From: Haemophilus haemolyticus
GTDB taxonomy: Bacteria > Pseudomonadota > Gammaproteobacteria > Enterobacterales > Pasteurellaceae
NCBI RefSeq assembly: GCF_003493605.1
Contig: NZ_QQKA01000012.1
Coordinates: forward strand, 1-46,895
Direction: 5' to 3'
DNA length: 46,895 bases
In this document: one piece after another, positions 1 through 7,090 of the stretch
Position numbering within the stretch: the stretch's first letter is position 1
Layout of the letters: the number at the start of each line of letters is the position of its first letter
Made by a program: the position numbers and the translations under genes
The notes under the pieces: generated by a model
The model's database searches: none
What the model saw: the letters and a program-made list of their open reading frames with translations, nothing else
What the model was told of the DNA's origin: nothing

Positions 1-26
1 GATTGTCTGATACATTGTTAAAGAGC
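1..26 (-). promoter_or_regulatory. rRNA operon boxA antitermination leader
   Basis: Read on the minus strand this begins GCTCTTTAACAATGTATCAG and continues to GACAATC, nearly identical to the boxA-containing leader found just before 16S and 23S rRNA in E. coli. In that family boxA RNA recruits NusB/S10 so polymerase ignores Rho inside the untranslated operon. With the promoter at 90-117 it shows that an rRNA operon starts here and runs leftward out of the window. No mature rRNA sequence is present. Confidence 0.88.
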
Positions 27-31
27 AAAAA

Positions 32-80
32 ACAACGACGCACTTGTAAATTTAAATACTTCACAACAGTGCGTCGTTGT
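32..80 (-). other. rRNA leader hairpin
   Basis: A perfect 12-bp inverted repeat (ACAACGACGCAC at 32-43, its complement at 69-80) with a 25-base loop lies between the rRNA promoter and boxA. A stem here resembles the leader hairpin that precedes boxA in other gamma-proteobacterial rRNA operons. The pairing is seen in the sequence; its role in antitermination or leader processing is inferred. Confidence 0.7.
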
Positions 81-89
81 GTGCGGTGC

Positions 90-117
90 ATTATAGGGAT
101 TTTCAAATCCCTTGCAA
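90..117 (-). promoter_or_regulatory. rRNA operon promoter
   Basis: On the minus strand there is TTGCAA (112-117), a 16-base spacer and a perfect TATAAT (90-95), followed by a GC-rich discriminator (GCACCGC). Upstream, about 118-180 is extremely A+T-rich, as expected of an UP element. A short spacer, GC discriminator and UP element are typical of growth-rate and stringently controlled rRNA promoters. Confidence 0.85.
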
Positions 118-180
118 GTACTTTTTGTAAAAATATTTAAAAAAATGATCTTTTGATGGAAATATAAACATTTTATTAAA

Positions 181-189
181 AAGTGCGGT
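181..189 (+). repeat. DNA uptake signal sequence (USS)
   Basis: Exact 9-base core AAGTGCGGT between the rRNA upstream region and the trkH stop codon. It is unpaired, so it does not form a terminator here. Confidence 0.9.
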
Positions 190-214
190 CAAAAATACAA
201 TAATTTTCCAATTA

Positions 215-1678
215 TTATTTTTTCCAATAGCTTGGAATAAACAGCACGATTAATGAAAACATTTCTAAACGTCCACAGATCATAGCAAAACTAAAGACTA
301 ATTTAGCACTTTCTGGAACACCAATAAAACTTTCGTGAATAAAACCAAGTCCTGGTCCTGCATTCGTTAATGTGGCGAATACAGCTCCCATCGCATCAAA
401 AGTATTCATTCCACAAAGAATAACAGCAAAAACACACCCCCAATAAACCAGTATAAAAATAATGAAAAATGCCCAAATACTTTCTATCATTCTTGGTGCT
501 AGACGATTTTTACCTATTCGAATTGGTTGTACTAAATTTGGATGGATTAAACTATGCAGTTCTCGATCGATTTGTTTCCACAATATAAGTGTCCGTATCG
601 CTTTTAATCCCCCAGTTGTTGAACCACCACAACCACCAATTACCGCAGAAATTACCAGTAAAAGCCCAATAAATGGAGGAAGATTATCAATATCAAAAAT
701 CGTATAACCAGCAGTCATTGACATTGATGTTAATTGTAATGCACCTTTTGTTACTGCCTCGTTTATATCTGAAACTAAACCGTAACTATATAAAGATAGA
801 GATACAATACCAATAAAAATAATTTGCATTGTTAGAAAAAAACGAAATTCGGGATCTTTCCAATAATTTCGCCAAATATTTCTTTTACCTAGTGCAAGAA
901 AAGCGGAAATATGTAAACTAAAATTAACACCACCAATCAGCATAAAAATTGTTGTAACCCAATAAATGGAAGTTTGATTAAAATAGCCAATACTTGCATC
1001 GTGCGTTGAAAATCCGCCATTTGAAATTGTTGAAAAACTATGCCCAATGGCATCAAAAAGATTCATTCCTGATAGCCAATATGCAATGGCACAAAGAACA
1101 GTTAATGAAGCATAAATAATCCATAGAGCTTTCGCCACTTCTGAAATTTTAGGCAAAGATTTTTGATCTTTAAGAGGACCTGAAGATTCTGCTCGATATA
1201 ATTGTGTCCCACCAATTCCCAACAGCGGAATTATCGCCACAGCCAATACGATAATCCCCATACCACCTAACCATTGTAAAAACTGACGATAAAACAAAAT
1301 AGATTTAGGTAAATTATCCAGCCCCGTCATTACCGTTGCACCAGTAGTAGTTAAGCCAGAAAATGCTTCAAATACGGCTGAAGCAATAGTTAAATGTGGT
1401 GAATCGAACAATAAAAGAGGCAATGTTGCCAAGCTTCCTAAAACTAACCAAAAAGCCACAACGATCAAAAAACCATCACGAGATCGTAATTCTTGTTTAT
1501 AGTGATGGCATGGCCACCAAAGCAATGTGCCCGCCGTCAAGCTCAACATAAAAGCCTGCATAAATGCCTTACCACCACCATCGCCATAAATCAGTGCGAC
1601 AAATGCTGGAATCAGCATTGTGCCAGAAAAACACATCACAAGAATACCAATAATTCGGATAATGGATAAAATATGCAC
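215..1678 (-). CDS. trkH: Trk potassium uptake protein TrkH
   Basis: Inner-membrane K+-translocating subunit of the Trk system, which works with the cytoplasmic NAD-binding regulator TrkA (not in this window). The 487-residue product matches the usual ~483. It has many hydrophobic segments and the repeated P-loop pattern of the TrkH/KtrB family, with filter-like stretches around residue 112 ([10 protein letters not shown]) and around 350 ([10 protein letters not shown]). It starts with [15 protein letters not shown], close to E. coli TrkH. The start codon lies 2 bases after the yigZ stop, so the two are probably co-translated, as in the E. coli yigZ-trkH pair. No convincing terminator follows; the next element in the same direction is the rRNA promoter. 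Confidence 0.95.
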   Translation of the reverse strand: MHILSIIRIIGILVMCFSGTMLIPAFVALIYGDGGGKAFMQAFMLSLTAGTLLWWPCHHYKQELRSRDGFLIVVAFWLVLGSLATLPLLLFDSPHLTIASAVFEAFSGLTTTGATVMTGLDNLPKSILFYRQFLQWLGGMGIIVLAVAIIPLLGIGGTQLYRAESSGPLKDQKSLPKISEVAKALWIIYASLTVLCAIAYWLSGMNLFDAIGHSFSTISNGGFSTHDASIGYFNQTSIYWVTTIFMLIGGVNFSLHISAFLALGKRNIWRNYWKDPEFRFFLTMQIIFIGIVSLSLYSYGLVSDINEAVTKGALQLTSMSMTAGYTIFDIDNLPPFIGLLLVISAVIGGCGGSTTGGLKAIRTLILWKQIDRELHSLIHPNLVQPIRIGKNRLAPRMIESIWAFFIIFILVYWGCVFAVILCGMNTFDAMGAVFATLTNAGPGLGFIHESFIGVPESAKLVFSFAMICGRLEMFSLIVLFIPSYWKK

Positions 1679-1680
1679 TA

Positions 1681-2301
1681 TTATTCGCCTGTCTCTAAAA
1701 GTTGGATGACTAATCTGCCCGCAGACTTTTCCGTTAATTCTGAAGAAAAAACATCGACTGTTTTTTCACTAATACCTAAAATCAAATGAATATTTGCCTG
1801 AAAATCTTGAGATAAAATCTCAACCTGATATTTTTCACAAAGTTGTTGCACTAAATTTAGCTGGACATAGTCACAATCAAGTTTGAAAGGGGTTCGTTCA
1901 ACTTTAATTTCGCTTTCAATCAACTTTAACGCTTGTTGAACGCCATTGCCATAAGCACGAACTAATCCGCCCGTTCCAAGCAAAATACCGCCATAATAGC
2001 GAACCACCACCGCACTGATTTCACCGAATTGACTACCTTGCAATGCACTCAACATTGGCTTTCCTGCCGTTCCAGCAGGTTCGCCATCATCAGAAAAACC
2101 AAGTTGTAGAGAATCTGTTGGCTTGCCTGCTACGGCAGCCCAACAATGATGCCGAGCATTTGGATGTTCTTGTTTAATCTTTGCCCAAAAAGCTCTTGCG
2201 TCTTCTAAACCTTCGGTGTGCTGTAAATAAGTAATAAAACGGCTTCTCTTAATTTCTTCTTCAAAAACAACCGCACTTTTAGGAACGAGGTATTCCGCCA
2301 T
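1681..2301 (-). CDS. yigZ: YigZ/IMPACT family protein
   Basis: 206-residue member of the UPF0029/IMPACT family: an N-terminal IMPACT domain (residues ~15-125, with the conserved [12 protein letters not shown] stretch near residue 75 and [20 protein letters not shown] after it) and a smaller DUF1949-type C-terminal domain. The bacterial protein's role is not firmly established; eukaryotic IMPACT modulates Gcn2 signalling, and nucleic-acid binding has been suggested for YigZ structures. It is the first gene of a two-gene unit with trkH (2-base gap). A USS at 2270-2278 encodes the SAV of its N-terminal VPKSAVVF. Confidence 0.9.
   Translation of the reverse strand: MAEYLVPKSAVVFEEEIKRSRFITYLQHTEGLEDARAFWAKIKQEHPNARHHCWAAVAGKPTDSLQLGFSDDGEPAGTAGKPMLSALQGSQFGEISAVVVRYYGGILLGTGGLVRAYGNGVQQALKLIESEIKVERTPFKLDCDYVQLNLVQQLCEKYQVEILSQDFQANIHLILGISEKTVDVFSSELTEKSAGRLVIQLLETGE
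2270..2278 (-). repeat. USS inside yigZ
   Basis: Exact core in minus orientation, near the 5' end of yigZ, where it encodes Ser-Ala-Val. Confidence 0.9.
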
Positions 2302-2372
2302 TCATTTTTTCAAACTAATTTCAATGATACTAGTCTATCACTGATTACTGGGATTTGTCGAAATTTTGCCGT

Positions 2373-2381
2373 AAGTGCGGT
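2373..2381 (+). repeat. USS upstream of tusA
   Basis: Exact core about 35 bases before the tusA start. Its last base begins TATGAT (2381-2386), a possible -10 element, although no well-spaced -35 is evident. Confidence 0.88.
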
Positions 2382-2416
2382 ATGATATGGCCCTGTTTTT
2401 CAAAAGAAAAAAGAAT

Positions 2417-2656
2417 ATGTCTGAAATTTCCGTCACACAAACCCTAGATACTTTAGGATTACGTTGCCCAGAACCTGTCATGCTTGTTCGTAAAAATATT
2501 CGTCATCTTAACGATGGAGAAATACTTTTGATTATTGCTGATGATCCTGCAACAACAAGAGATATTCCAAGTTTCTGTCAATTTATGGATCACACCTTAC
2601 TGCAAAGTGAAGTGGAAAAACCACCGTTCAAATATTGGGTGAAAAAAGGAAAATAA
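2417..2656 (+). CDS. tusA: Sulfur carrier protein TusA
   Basis: 79-residue TusA/SirA family protein, the cytoplasmic persulfide carrier that accepts sulfur from IscS and passes it toward TusBCD/TusE and MnmA for 2-thiolation of tRNA wobble uridine. The active cysteine is in [10 protein letters not shown] (about residue 19). I start at [10 protein letters not shown] (2417), giving the family's usual ~80 residues; an in-frame ATG at 2375 would add a 14-residue extension unlike the family. It is monocistronic, divergent from yigZ, and closed by the hairpin at 2655-2690. Confidence 0.92.
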   Translation: MSEISVTQTLDTLGLRCPEPVMLVRKNIRHLNDGEILLIIADDPATTRDIPSFCQFMDHTLLQSEVEKPPFKYWVKKGK

Positions 2657-2690
2657 AAAATCGGCCTCATTAAAGTGCGGCCGATTTTTT
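2655..2690. terminator. Bidirectional terminator between tusA and htpX
   Basis: Stem AAAAAATCGGCC (2655-2666) pairs with GGCCGATTTTTT (2679-2690), leaving an A-run on one side and a T-run on the other. It serves the convergent tusA and htpX. The loop contains AAGTGCGGC, one base off a USS core. Confidence 0.88.
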
Positions 2691-2697
2691 GAAATTT

Positions 2698-3549
2698 TTA
2701 AAGATTGCGTAAGGCTTCAATACGCTTTTCGAGTGGCGGATGACTCATAAAAAGTTCACTTCGTTTTCCATTAATCATAAAGGCATTTAAAGAACCTTCA
2801 AGATTTTGGGGTTCGTGAAGTTGTTGCAAACGTTGCAATGCCATGATCATTTTTTCTTTGCCTACTAAACTTGCGGAACCAGCATCTGCACGGAATTCGC
2901 GGTAACGAGAGAACCACATTGCGATAATACTCGCAAGCACACCAAAGAGCATTTCCAATACCATCGAAACCAAGAAATAAATACCTGAACTGCGCGTTTC
3001 TTCTCCATTATTGTTACGTGAACTTGCCACCGCCGTTGCAATAACGCGAGATAAGAAAATCACGAAAGTATTCAATACGCCTTGCAATAACGCCATCGTC
3101 ACCATATCCCCATTGGAAATATGGGAAATTTCGTGCGCTAAAACAGCTTCCGCTTCAGCCTCCGTCATGTTGTTTAATAATCCAGTGCTCACTGCCACCA
3201 AAGAATTGCTTTTTGTCGCGCCTGTAGCAAAAGCATTCACATCGGGAGAATGATAAATCGCCACGTCTGGCATCGGAATTCCCGCTTTCTGCGCTTGGCG
3301 GCTCACGGTATCAATTAACCAACGTTCAGTTTGATTACGAGGTTGAGTAATCACTTCTCCATCTACAGAACGTAATGCCATCGTTTTAGACAGGAATAAT
3401 GAAATTAATGAACCAGCAAAACCAAATAGCAATGCCATAATTAAAATGCCACCGGTGCTATTTCCTGCAATACCAGTCACACTTAAAATAATACCTAATA
3501 CCAGCATTACAGCCATATTGGTTGCCAAGAAAAGAAGAATACGCATCAT
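2698..3549 (-). CDS. htpX: Membrane protease HtpX
   Basis: 283-residue zinc metalloprotease of the M48B family, an inner-membrane quality-control enzyme that acts alongside FtsH on damaged membrane proteins. Two N-terminal hydrophobic helices (residues ~4-60) precede the catalytic region with HEISH ([16 protein letters not shown], near residue 140). Further hydrophobic segments follow, and a downstream Glu in [12 protein letters not shown] probably supplies the third zinc ligand. The N-terminus [16 protein letters not shown] matches E. coli HtpX, supporting the start. In E. coli the gene answers to envelope stress (Cpx); I see no clear CpxR site here. Confidence 0.95.
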   Translation of the reverse strand: MMRILLFLATNMAVMLVLGIILSVTGIAGNSTGGILIMALLFGFAGSLISLFLSKTMALRSVDGEVITQPRNQTERWLIDTVSRQAQKAGIPMPDVAIYHSPDVNAFATGATKSNSLVAVSTGLLNNMTEAEAEAVLAHEISHISNGDMVTMALLQGVLNTFVIFLSRVIATAVASSRNNNGEETRSSGIYFLVSMVLEMLFGVLASIIAMWFSRYREFRADAGSASLVGKEKMIMALQRLQQLHEPQNLEGSLNAFMINGKRSELFMSHPPLEKRIEALRNL

Positions 3550-3649
3550 AATGTGTTCTCTAAAAGTTAGGGTTAAGTATTTCCTTAGTGGGGAAAATTC
3601 ACAAAAAATTCAAGGTATAATGTAAAATTTTTGTTATCAGCATACAAAC

Positions 3650-3691
3650 AAAAGTGCGGTCAAAAACATGCGAGTTTATGACCGCACTTTT
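3650..3691 (-). terminator. Paired-USS terminator of ridA
   Basis: Exact USS cores in opposite orientation (3652-3660 and 3681-3689) form a stem of about 13 bp including the flanking AAA/TTT and TCA/TGA, with a T-run after the second arm on the minus strand. It lies just beyond the ridA stop codon. Confidence 0.88.
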
Positions 3692-3715
3692 AAGCAGAAA
3701 TTACCAAACAGAAAA

Positions 3716-4108
3716 TTATTTTCTTACAGCAATCGCTTCAATTTCTAATCCTACATCTTTTGGTAAACGTGCAACTTCTACGCAAGAACGAGCAGGGAAG
3801 TTAGGATGATTATTTTCTTTAAAGAAACGTTCGTATTCTGCATTAACCGCTGCAAAATCATTAAGATCTTTCACAAAAACCGTTGTTTTTACAATATCTG
3901 CGGCGGTTAAACCCGCTTTCTCAATAATCGCTTTCACATTTTCTAAAGATTGGCGCGCTTGCGCAACGATATCCGCAGGCACTTCGCCTGTTGCAGGATT
4001 CACGGGAATTTGCCCTGAGGTTAAAACTAAATTGCCAAGATCAACCGCTTGAACATAAGGGCCAATAGCTGCGGGCGCTTTTTCAGTATGAATAATTTGA
4101 GTCATCAT
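3716..4108 (-). CDS. ridA: 2-iminobutanoate/2-iminopropanoate deaminase RidA
   Basis: 130-residue YjgF/YER057c/UK114 family enzyme. It hydrolyses reactive enamine/imine intermediates released by PLP enzymes such as threonine dehydratase, protecting other PLP enzymes. It acts as a homotrimer with active sites between subunits. The family signature FPARSCVEVARLPKDVGLEI is intact, including the Arg (about 107) that binds the carboxylate and the downstream Glu. The protein matches what I recall of HI0719, which has a solved structure. It starts at MMTQIIHTEKAP with an AGGAG-type ribosome site just upstream, and is followed by a paired-USS terminator. Confidence 0.95.
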   Translation of the reverse strand: MMTQIIHTEKAPAAIGPYVQAVDLGNLVLTSGQIPVNPATGEVPADIVAQARQSLENVKAIIEKAGLTAADIVKTTVFVKDLNDFAAVNAEYERFFKENNHPNFPARSCVEVARLPKDVGLEIEAIAVRK

Positions 4109-4125
4109 TTTCTCCTTAGTTGATA

Positions 4126-4155
4126 AAAAGTGCGGTTATTTTTCACAGCACTTTT
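4126..4155 (-). terminator. USS-derived terminator of mlaA
   Basis: An exact USS (4128-4136) pairs with a degenerate partner: AAAAGTGC (4126-4133) with GCACTTTT (4148-4155). On the minus strand the second arm runs into TTTTTATC, just past the mlaA stop. Confidence 0.7.
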
Positions 4156-4161
4156 CGTTTA

Positions 4162-4914
4162 TTAATCAATTTCTTTTAGCACGTCATCAGAAAGCGATTC
4201 TTTATTTTCTGTTGATTTTCCATCACTTACTTTAAATTGTAAATTTTGGTAATACGCTTCTCTAAAGGTTACATATGGATCTTGCGCTTGGCGTAACAAC
4301 TCAGCATTATCAATATTTTTCGCACGGGCATCCACCGCTTGCACACCATATTTCACTAACGACCACGGACCGCCAACCCATTCCCAGAATGGATACATAT
4401 AAGCCGCATCAACCACTGCACCCGTTAATTGACGTGGCGTTGTTGCATTATAAATTGGTAGCACAATATAAGTGCCAGCATCTACGCCGTAGCTACCTAA
4501 CGTTTCCCCAAATCCACGTTGGTTATCTACGCGCAGCTCTTTGCTTGCACTCGCAAAATCAATAAAACCACCTAAACCAAATACAGTGTTAATCCAAAAG
4601 CGATTAAAGTGAACAAATGCTTTTTTCGGTTCACCTTCAATTAAGCGGTTCACAAAGCTTACTGGCTCATCAAGATTATTGGCAATGCCAGCAAGACCTG
4701 AAGAAATAGGCTTAGGCACATAGTTATTCCAACCTTTTGCAGCGGGTTCTAACACATAACGATCCATAACATTATAGTTAAATTTCCACATGGTTCGATT
4801 GAACCCTTCAAGGGTATCATTACGCTCACTCGCTTGTTTTGTGTCGTTCTTATTTGCACAACCTGTCAGCACAATTACGCCGAAAAGTGCGGTCAAAATC
4901 GTCTTTATTTTCAT
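4162..4914 (-). CDS. mlaA: Outer-membrane lipoprotein MlaA (VacJ)
   Basis: 250-residue outer-membrane lipoprotein that removes mislocalised phospholipid from the outer leaflet and passes it to the periplasmic MlaC/MlaFEDB system; in H. influenzae VacJ is linked to serum resistance. The signal peptide ends in a lipobox, VLTGC, with Cys19 the lipidated residue. The family core follows: EGFNRTMWKFNYNVMDRY, then NNLDEPVSFVNRLIEGEP, then WINTVFGLGGFIDFAS. The C-terminal ~30 residues are charged. It stands alone on this strand, apart from the other mla genes. A USS (4885-4893) encodes TAL in the signal peptide. Confidence 0.93.
   Translation of the reverse strand: MKIKTILTALFGVIVLTGCANKNDTKQASERNDTLEGFNRTMWKFNYNVMDRYVLEPAAKGWNNYVPKPISSGLAGIANNLDEPVSFVNRLIEGEPKKAFVHFNRFWINTVFGLGGFIDFASASKELRVDNQRGFGETLGSYGVDAGTYIVLPIYNATTPRQLTGAVVDAAYMYPFWEWVGGPWSLVKYGVQAVDARAKNIDNAELLRQAQDPYVTFREAYYQNLQFKVSDGKSTENKESLSDDVLKEID
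4885..4893 (+). repeat. USS inside mlaA
   Basis: Exact core; in the mlaA frame it encodes Thr-Ala-Leu of the signal peptide. Confidence 0.9.
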
Positions 4915-4997
4915 TTTGAATCCTTATATAAATATGGGCTTATTCTACCTAATTTGCCAAGTAACAACAAAATAAATCTTGCCCATAAAACATATAA

Positions 4998-5036
4998 AAA
5001 ATGCGGTAAAAACACCTTATTTTTACCGCACTTTCT
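4998..5036 (-). terminator. Terminator of the rapA-rluA-glpG-glpR operon
   Basis: GCGGTAAAAA pairs with TTTTTACCGC around a short loop. One arm holds an exact USS (5025-5033), the other a one-base-off copy. It lies immediately after the glpR stop codon. Confidence 0.78.
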
Positions 5037-5041
5037 CATTC

Positions 5042-5794
5042 CTAACATAAAACTAATTTCGTTTTCTGCCCTTTCAGATAATTAACAATTCCTTCAGGAA
5101 CATCATCCGTAAACAAATATTCCACATCACTTAATTCGCCCAATCGAACAATCGCTTGACGAGTAAATTTAGAGTGATCGGTCACTAATAAGGTCTGACG
5201 TGAACTTTCAATAATCGCACGCTTGACTTGTACTTCATGGTAATCATAATCCAATAATGAACCATCAGCATCGATCGCACTAATTCCTAAAATCCCGAAA
5301 TCTAGGCGAAATTGAGAAATAAAATTCACCGTAGCTTCACCGATAATTCCACCATCCATTCGTAACGATCCGCCCGCCATGACAATATCAAAACTTTCAT
5401 TTTGGCGTAAAAGATGAGCGGCATTCAAATTGTTCGTCACAATTCGGAGTTTTTCATGTCCAAGCAATGCATTGGCGACAGCCTCAGGCGTCGTACCAAT
5501 ATCAATAAACAACGATGCGCCGTTAGGAATCAACTTCGCAACTTCCTGTGCAATATTATTTTTTTGTAATGAAAAGAATTGCTTACGATCCACGTAATCA
5601 GAATTTTCTGCAGAAGATGGCGATGCCGCACCACCGTGATGGCGACGGATTAAATCTAACTCCGCCAAAATATTCAAATCACGGCGAATCGTTTGAGGGC
5701 TGACATCTAAGGCAGCAACCAGTTCTTCCGTGCTTAAATAGCCGGATTGTTCCACCAGTTTAATAATTTGTTGATGCCGTAACGACTGCTTCAT
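5042..5794 (-). CDS. glpR: Glycerol-3-phosphate regulon repressor GlpR
   Basis: 250-residue DeoR-family repressor. An N-terminal winged helix-turn-helix (residues ~5-57, with the signature VSPQTIRRDLNILAE) is followed by a sugar-phosphate sensor domain with FIDIGTTPEAVA, VTNNLNAAHLL and ILGISAIDADGS. It closely matches E. coli GlpR, which represses glycerol-3-phosphate genes until glycerol-3-phosphate binds. I start at MKQSLRHQQIIKLVEQ (5794), the family N-terminus; an upstream in-frame start would add nine atypical residues. It is the last gene of the rapA operon, 29 bases after the glpG stop. Confidence 0.9.
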   Translation of the reverse strand: MKQSLRHQQIIKLVEQSGYLSTEELVAALDVSPQTIRRDLNILAELDLIRRHHGGAASPSSAENSDYVDRKQFFSLQKNNIAQEVAKLIPNGASLFIDIGTTPEAVANALLGHEKLRIVTNNLNAAHLLRQNESFDIVMAGGSLRMDGGIIGEATVNFISQFRLDFGILGISAIDADGSLLDYDYHEVQVKRAIIESSRQTLLVTDHSKFTRQAIVRLGELSDVEYLFTDDVPEGIVNYLKGQKTKLVLC

Positions 5795-5823
5795 AGAGAA
5801 TCCTTTATCCAAATTGAACACAC

Positions 5824-6402
5824 CTACTGTAGCGAATTTTTACGTAATTGGCTATCAATAAATCCCAAAATCAAGCCAACAATCAAGCCTGAAATATGCG
5901 CTGCATTTCCCATTTCAACACCAAATAAGGGGCTAATAAAACCTAATGCGATCCCCACCAATAACATGGTGAAAAAACCTTCTGGCAAATCAAATAAATG
6001 ATGATTCAATTTATCGCATATAAATACATACCCCAACACAGCATATACAACACCAGAAAGCCCAAAGAAAGCGGGGCCAGACACATAATTTTGCACATAG
6101 CCTGTTATGGCAGATGCTACAACATACAACATCAATAATTTGACCGAACCAAAAGTGCGCTCAATCATTCCACCGAAAATAAAAAACCAAGACAGATTAA
6201 ACAAAATATGCAAATTAGATAAATGTACCAGTGTATGTGAGATATAACGCCACGCTTCGCTATCTTGCTCTTCGTAAGCGGGGTAATGCATCAAATACAT
6301 AATATCGTCTTCAAAACCCAGCTGTTGAGCAATATAAATAAGCGCGCAAAGTGCGGTGAGAATTAAGGTGATTTTTCCTTGTTGAGCTAAAAAGTTTTTC
6401 AT
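5824..6402 (-). CDS. glpG: Rhomboid intramembrane serine protease GlpG
   Basis: 192-residue six-helix rhomboid protease that cleaves transmembrane segments within the bilayer. The catalytic dyad is intact: Ser116 in FFGLSGVVY and His169 in MGNAAHISG. The L1-loop WR motif (WRYISHTLVH) and HxxxN (HILFN) are also present. It has the length of the crystallised H. influenzae GlpG and lacks the cytoplasmic domain of the longer E. coli protein. I start at MKNFLAQQGK (6402), not the eight-residue-longer in-frame start. From memory it differs from the Rd protein at about eight positions. A USS (6349-6357) encodes TAL. Confidence 0.94.
   Translation of the reverse strand: MKNFLAQQGKITLILTALCALIYIAQQLGFEDDIMYLMHYPAYEEQDSEAWRYISHTLVHLSNLHILFNLSWFFIFGGMIERTFGSVKLLMLYVVASAITGYVQNYVSGPAFFGLSGVVYAVLGYVFICDKLNHHLFDLPEGFFTMLLVGIALGFISPLFGVEMGNAAHISGLIVGLILGFIDSQLRKNSLQ
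6349..6357 (+). repeat. USS inside glpG
   Basis: Exact core; encodes Thr-Ala-Leu in the first transmembrane helix of GlpG. Confidence 0.9.
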
Positions 6403-6428
6403 TCGTGATCTCGTGCTTCTGCGCAAAT

Positions 6429-7088
6429 TTAAAAATCGGACTTCGCATTAAAGGTCATTGTTTCCCCTGTAATGGGGTGGGTAATCGTCAATTCTTCTGC
6501 GTGCAAGCATAATCTTGACGACATCGCTTTAGCCTGTGGATGAGAATAAAATTTATCGCCTAGAATTGGATGCCCCAATGCTAACATGTGCAAGCGTAAT
6601 TGATGAGATCTGCCTGTCACGGGCGTCAGTTTCACGCGAGTACTGTTATTCGGCAAACGTGCTAAAACTTCAAATTTTGTGACCGCTCTTTTTCCTAAAA
6701 CGAAATCCAAACGTTGGCGAGGTCGATTTTCCCAATCACAAATCATTGGCAAATTTACCTCGCCATAATCTTTCTCCAAATGCCCCCAAACAATCGCTTG
6801 ATAATGTTTTTTCGGTTCACGTTCGCGAAATTGACGTTTTAATTCACGATCCGCCGCCTTACTTAAAGCAAACACAATAATACCGCTCGTTGCCATATCC
6901 AAACGATGAGCTGGCTCGCAAAAGCCGAATTTTTCTTTCACTCGGCTCATTGCACTATCGTAATATTGTGGTTGATTGCCCGGCACAGAAAGCAAACCGC
7001 TAGGTTTGTTCACTATGCACAAATGATTATCTTGATAAATAATATCCAAATAAGGTTCAAGAGGCGGATTGTATTCAATCAATGCCAT
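6429..7088 (-). CDS. rluA: rRNA/tRNA pseudouridine synthase RluA
   Basis: 219 residues, the same length as E. coli RluA, which makes pseudouridine at 23S position 746 and tRNA position 32. The catalytic aspartate is Asp64 in HRLDMATSG. Other family motifs follow: KHYQAIVWG, then LTPVTGRSHQLRLHM, then LGHPILGDKFY. I start at MALIEYNPPLEPYLD (7088), which lies 2 bases after the rapA stop; the longer in-frame start would run back inside rapA. The 2-base junction suggests translational coupling. Confidence 0.94.
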   Translation of the reverse strand: MALIEYNPPLEPYLDIIYQDNHLCIVNKPSGLLSVPGNQPQYYDSAMSRVKEKFGFCEPAHRLDMATSGIIVFALSKAADRELKRQFREREPKKHYQAIVWGHLEKDYGEVNLPMICDWENRPRQRLDFVLGKRAVTKFEVLARLPNNSTRVKLTPVTGRSHQLRLHMLALGHPILGDKFYSHPQAKAMSSRLCLHAEELTITHPITGETMTFNAKSDF

Positions 7089-7090
7089 TT

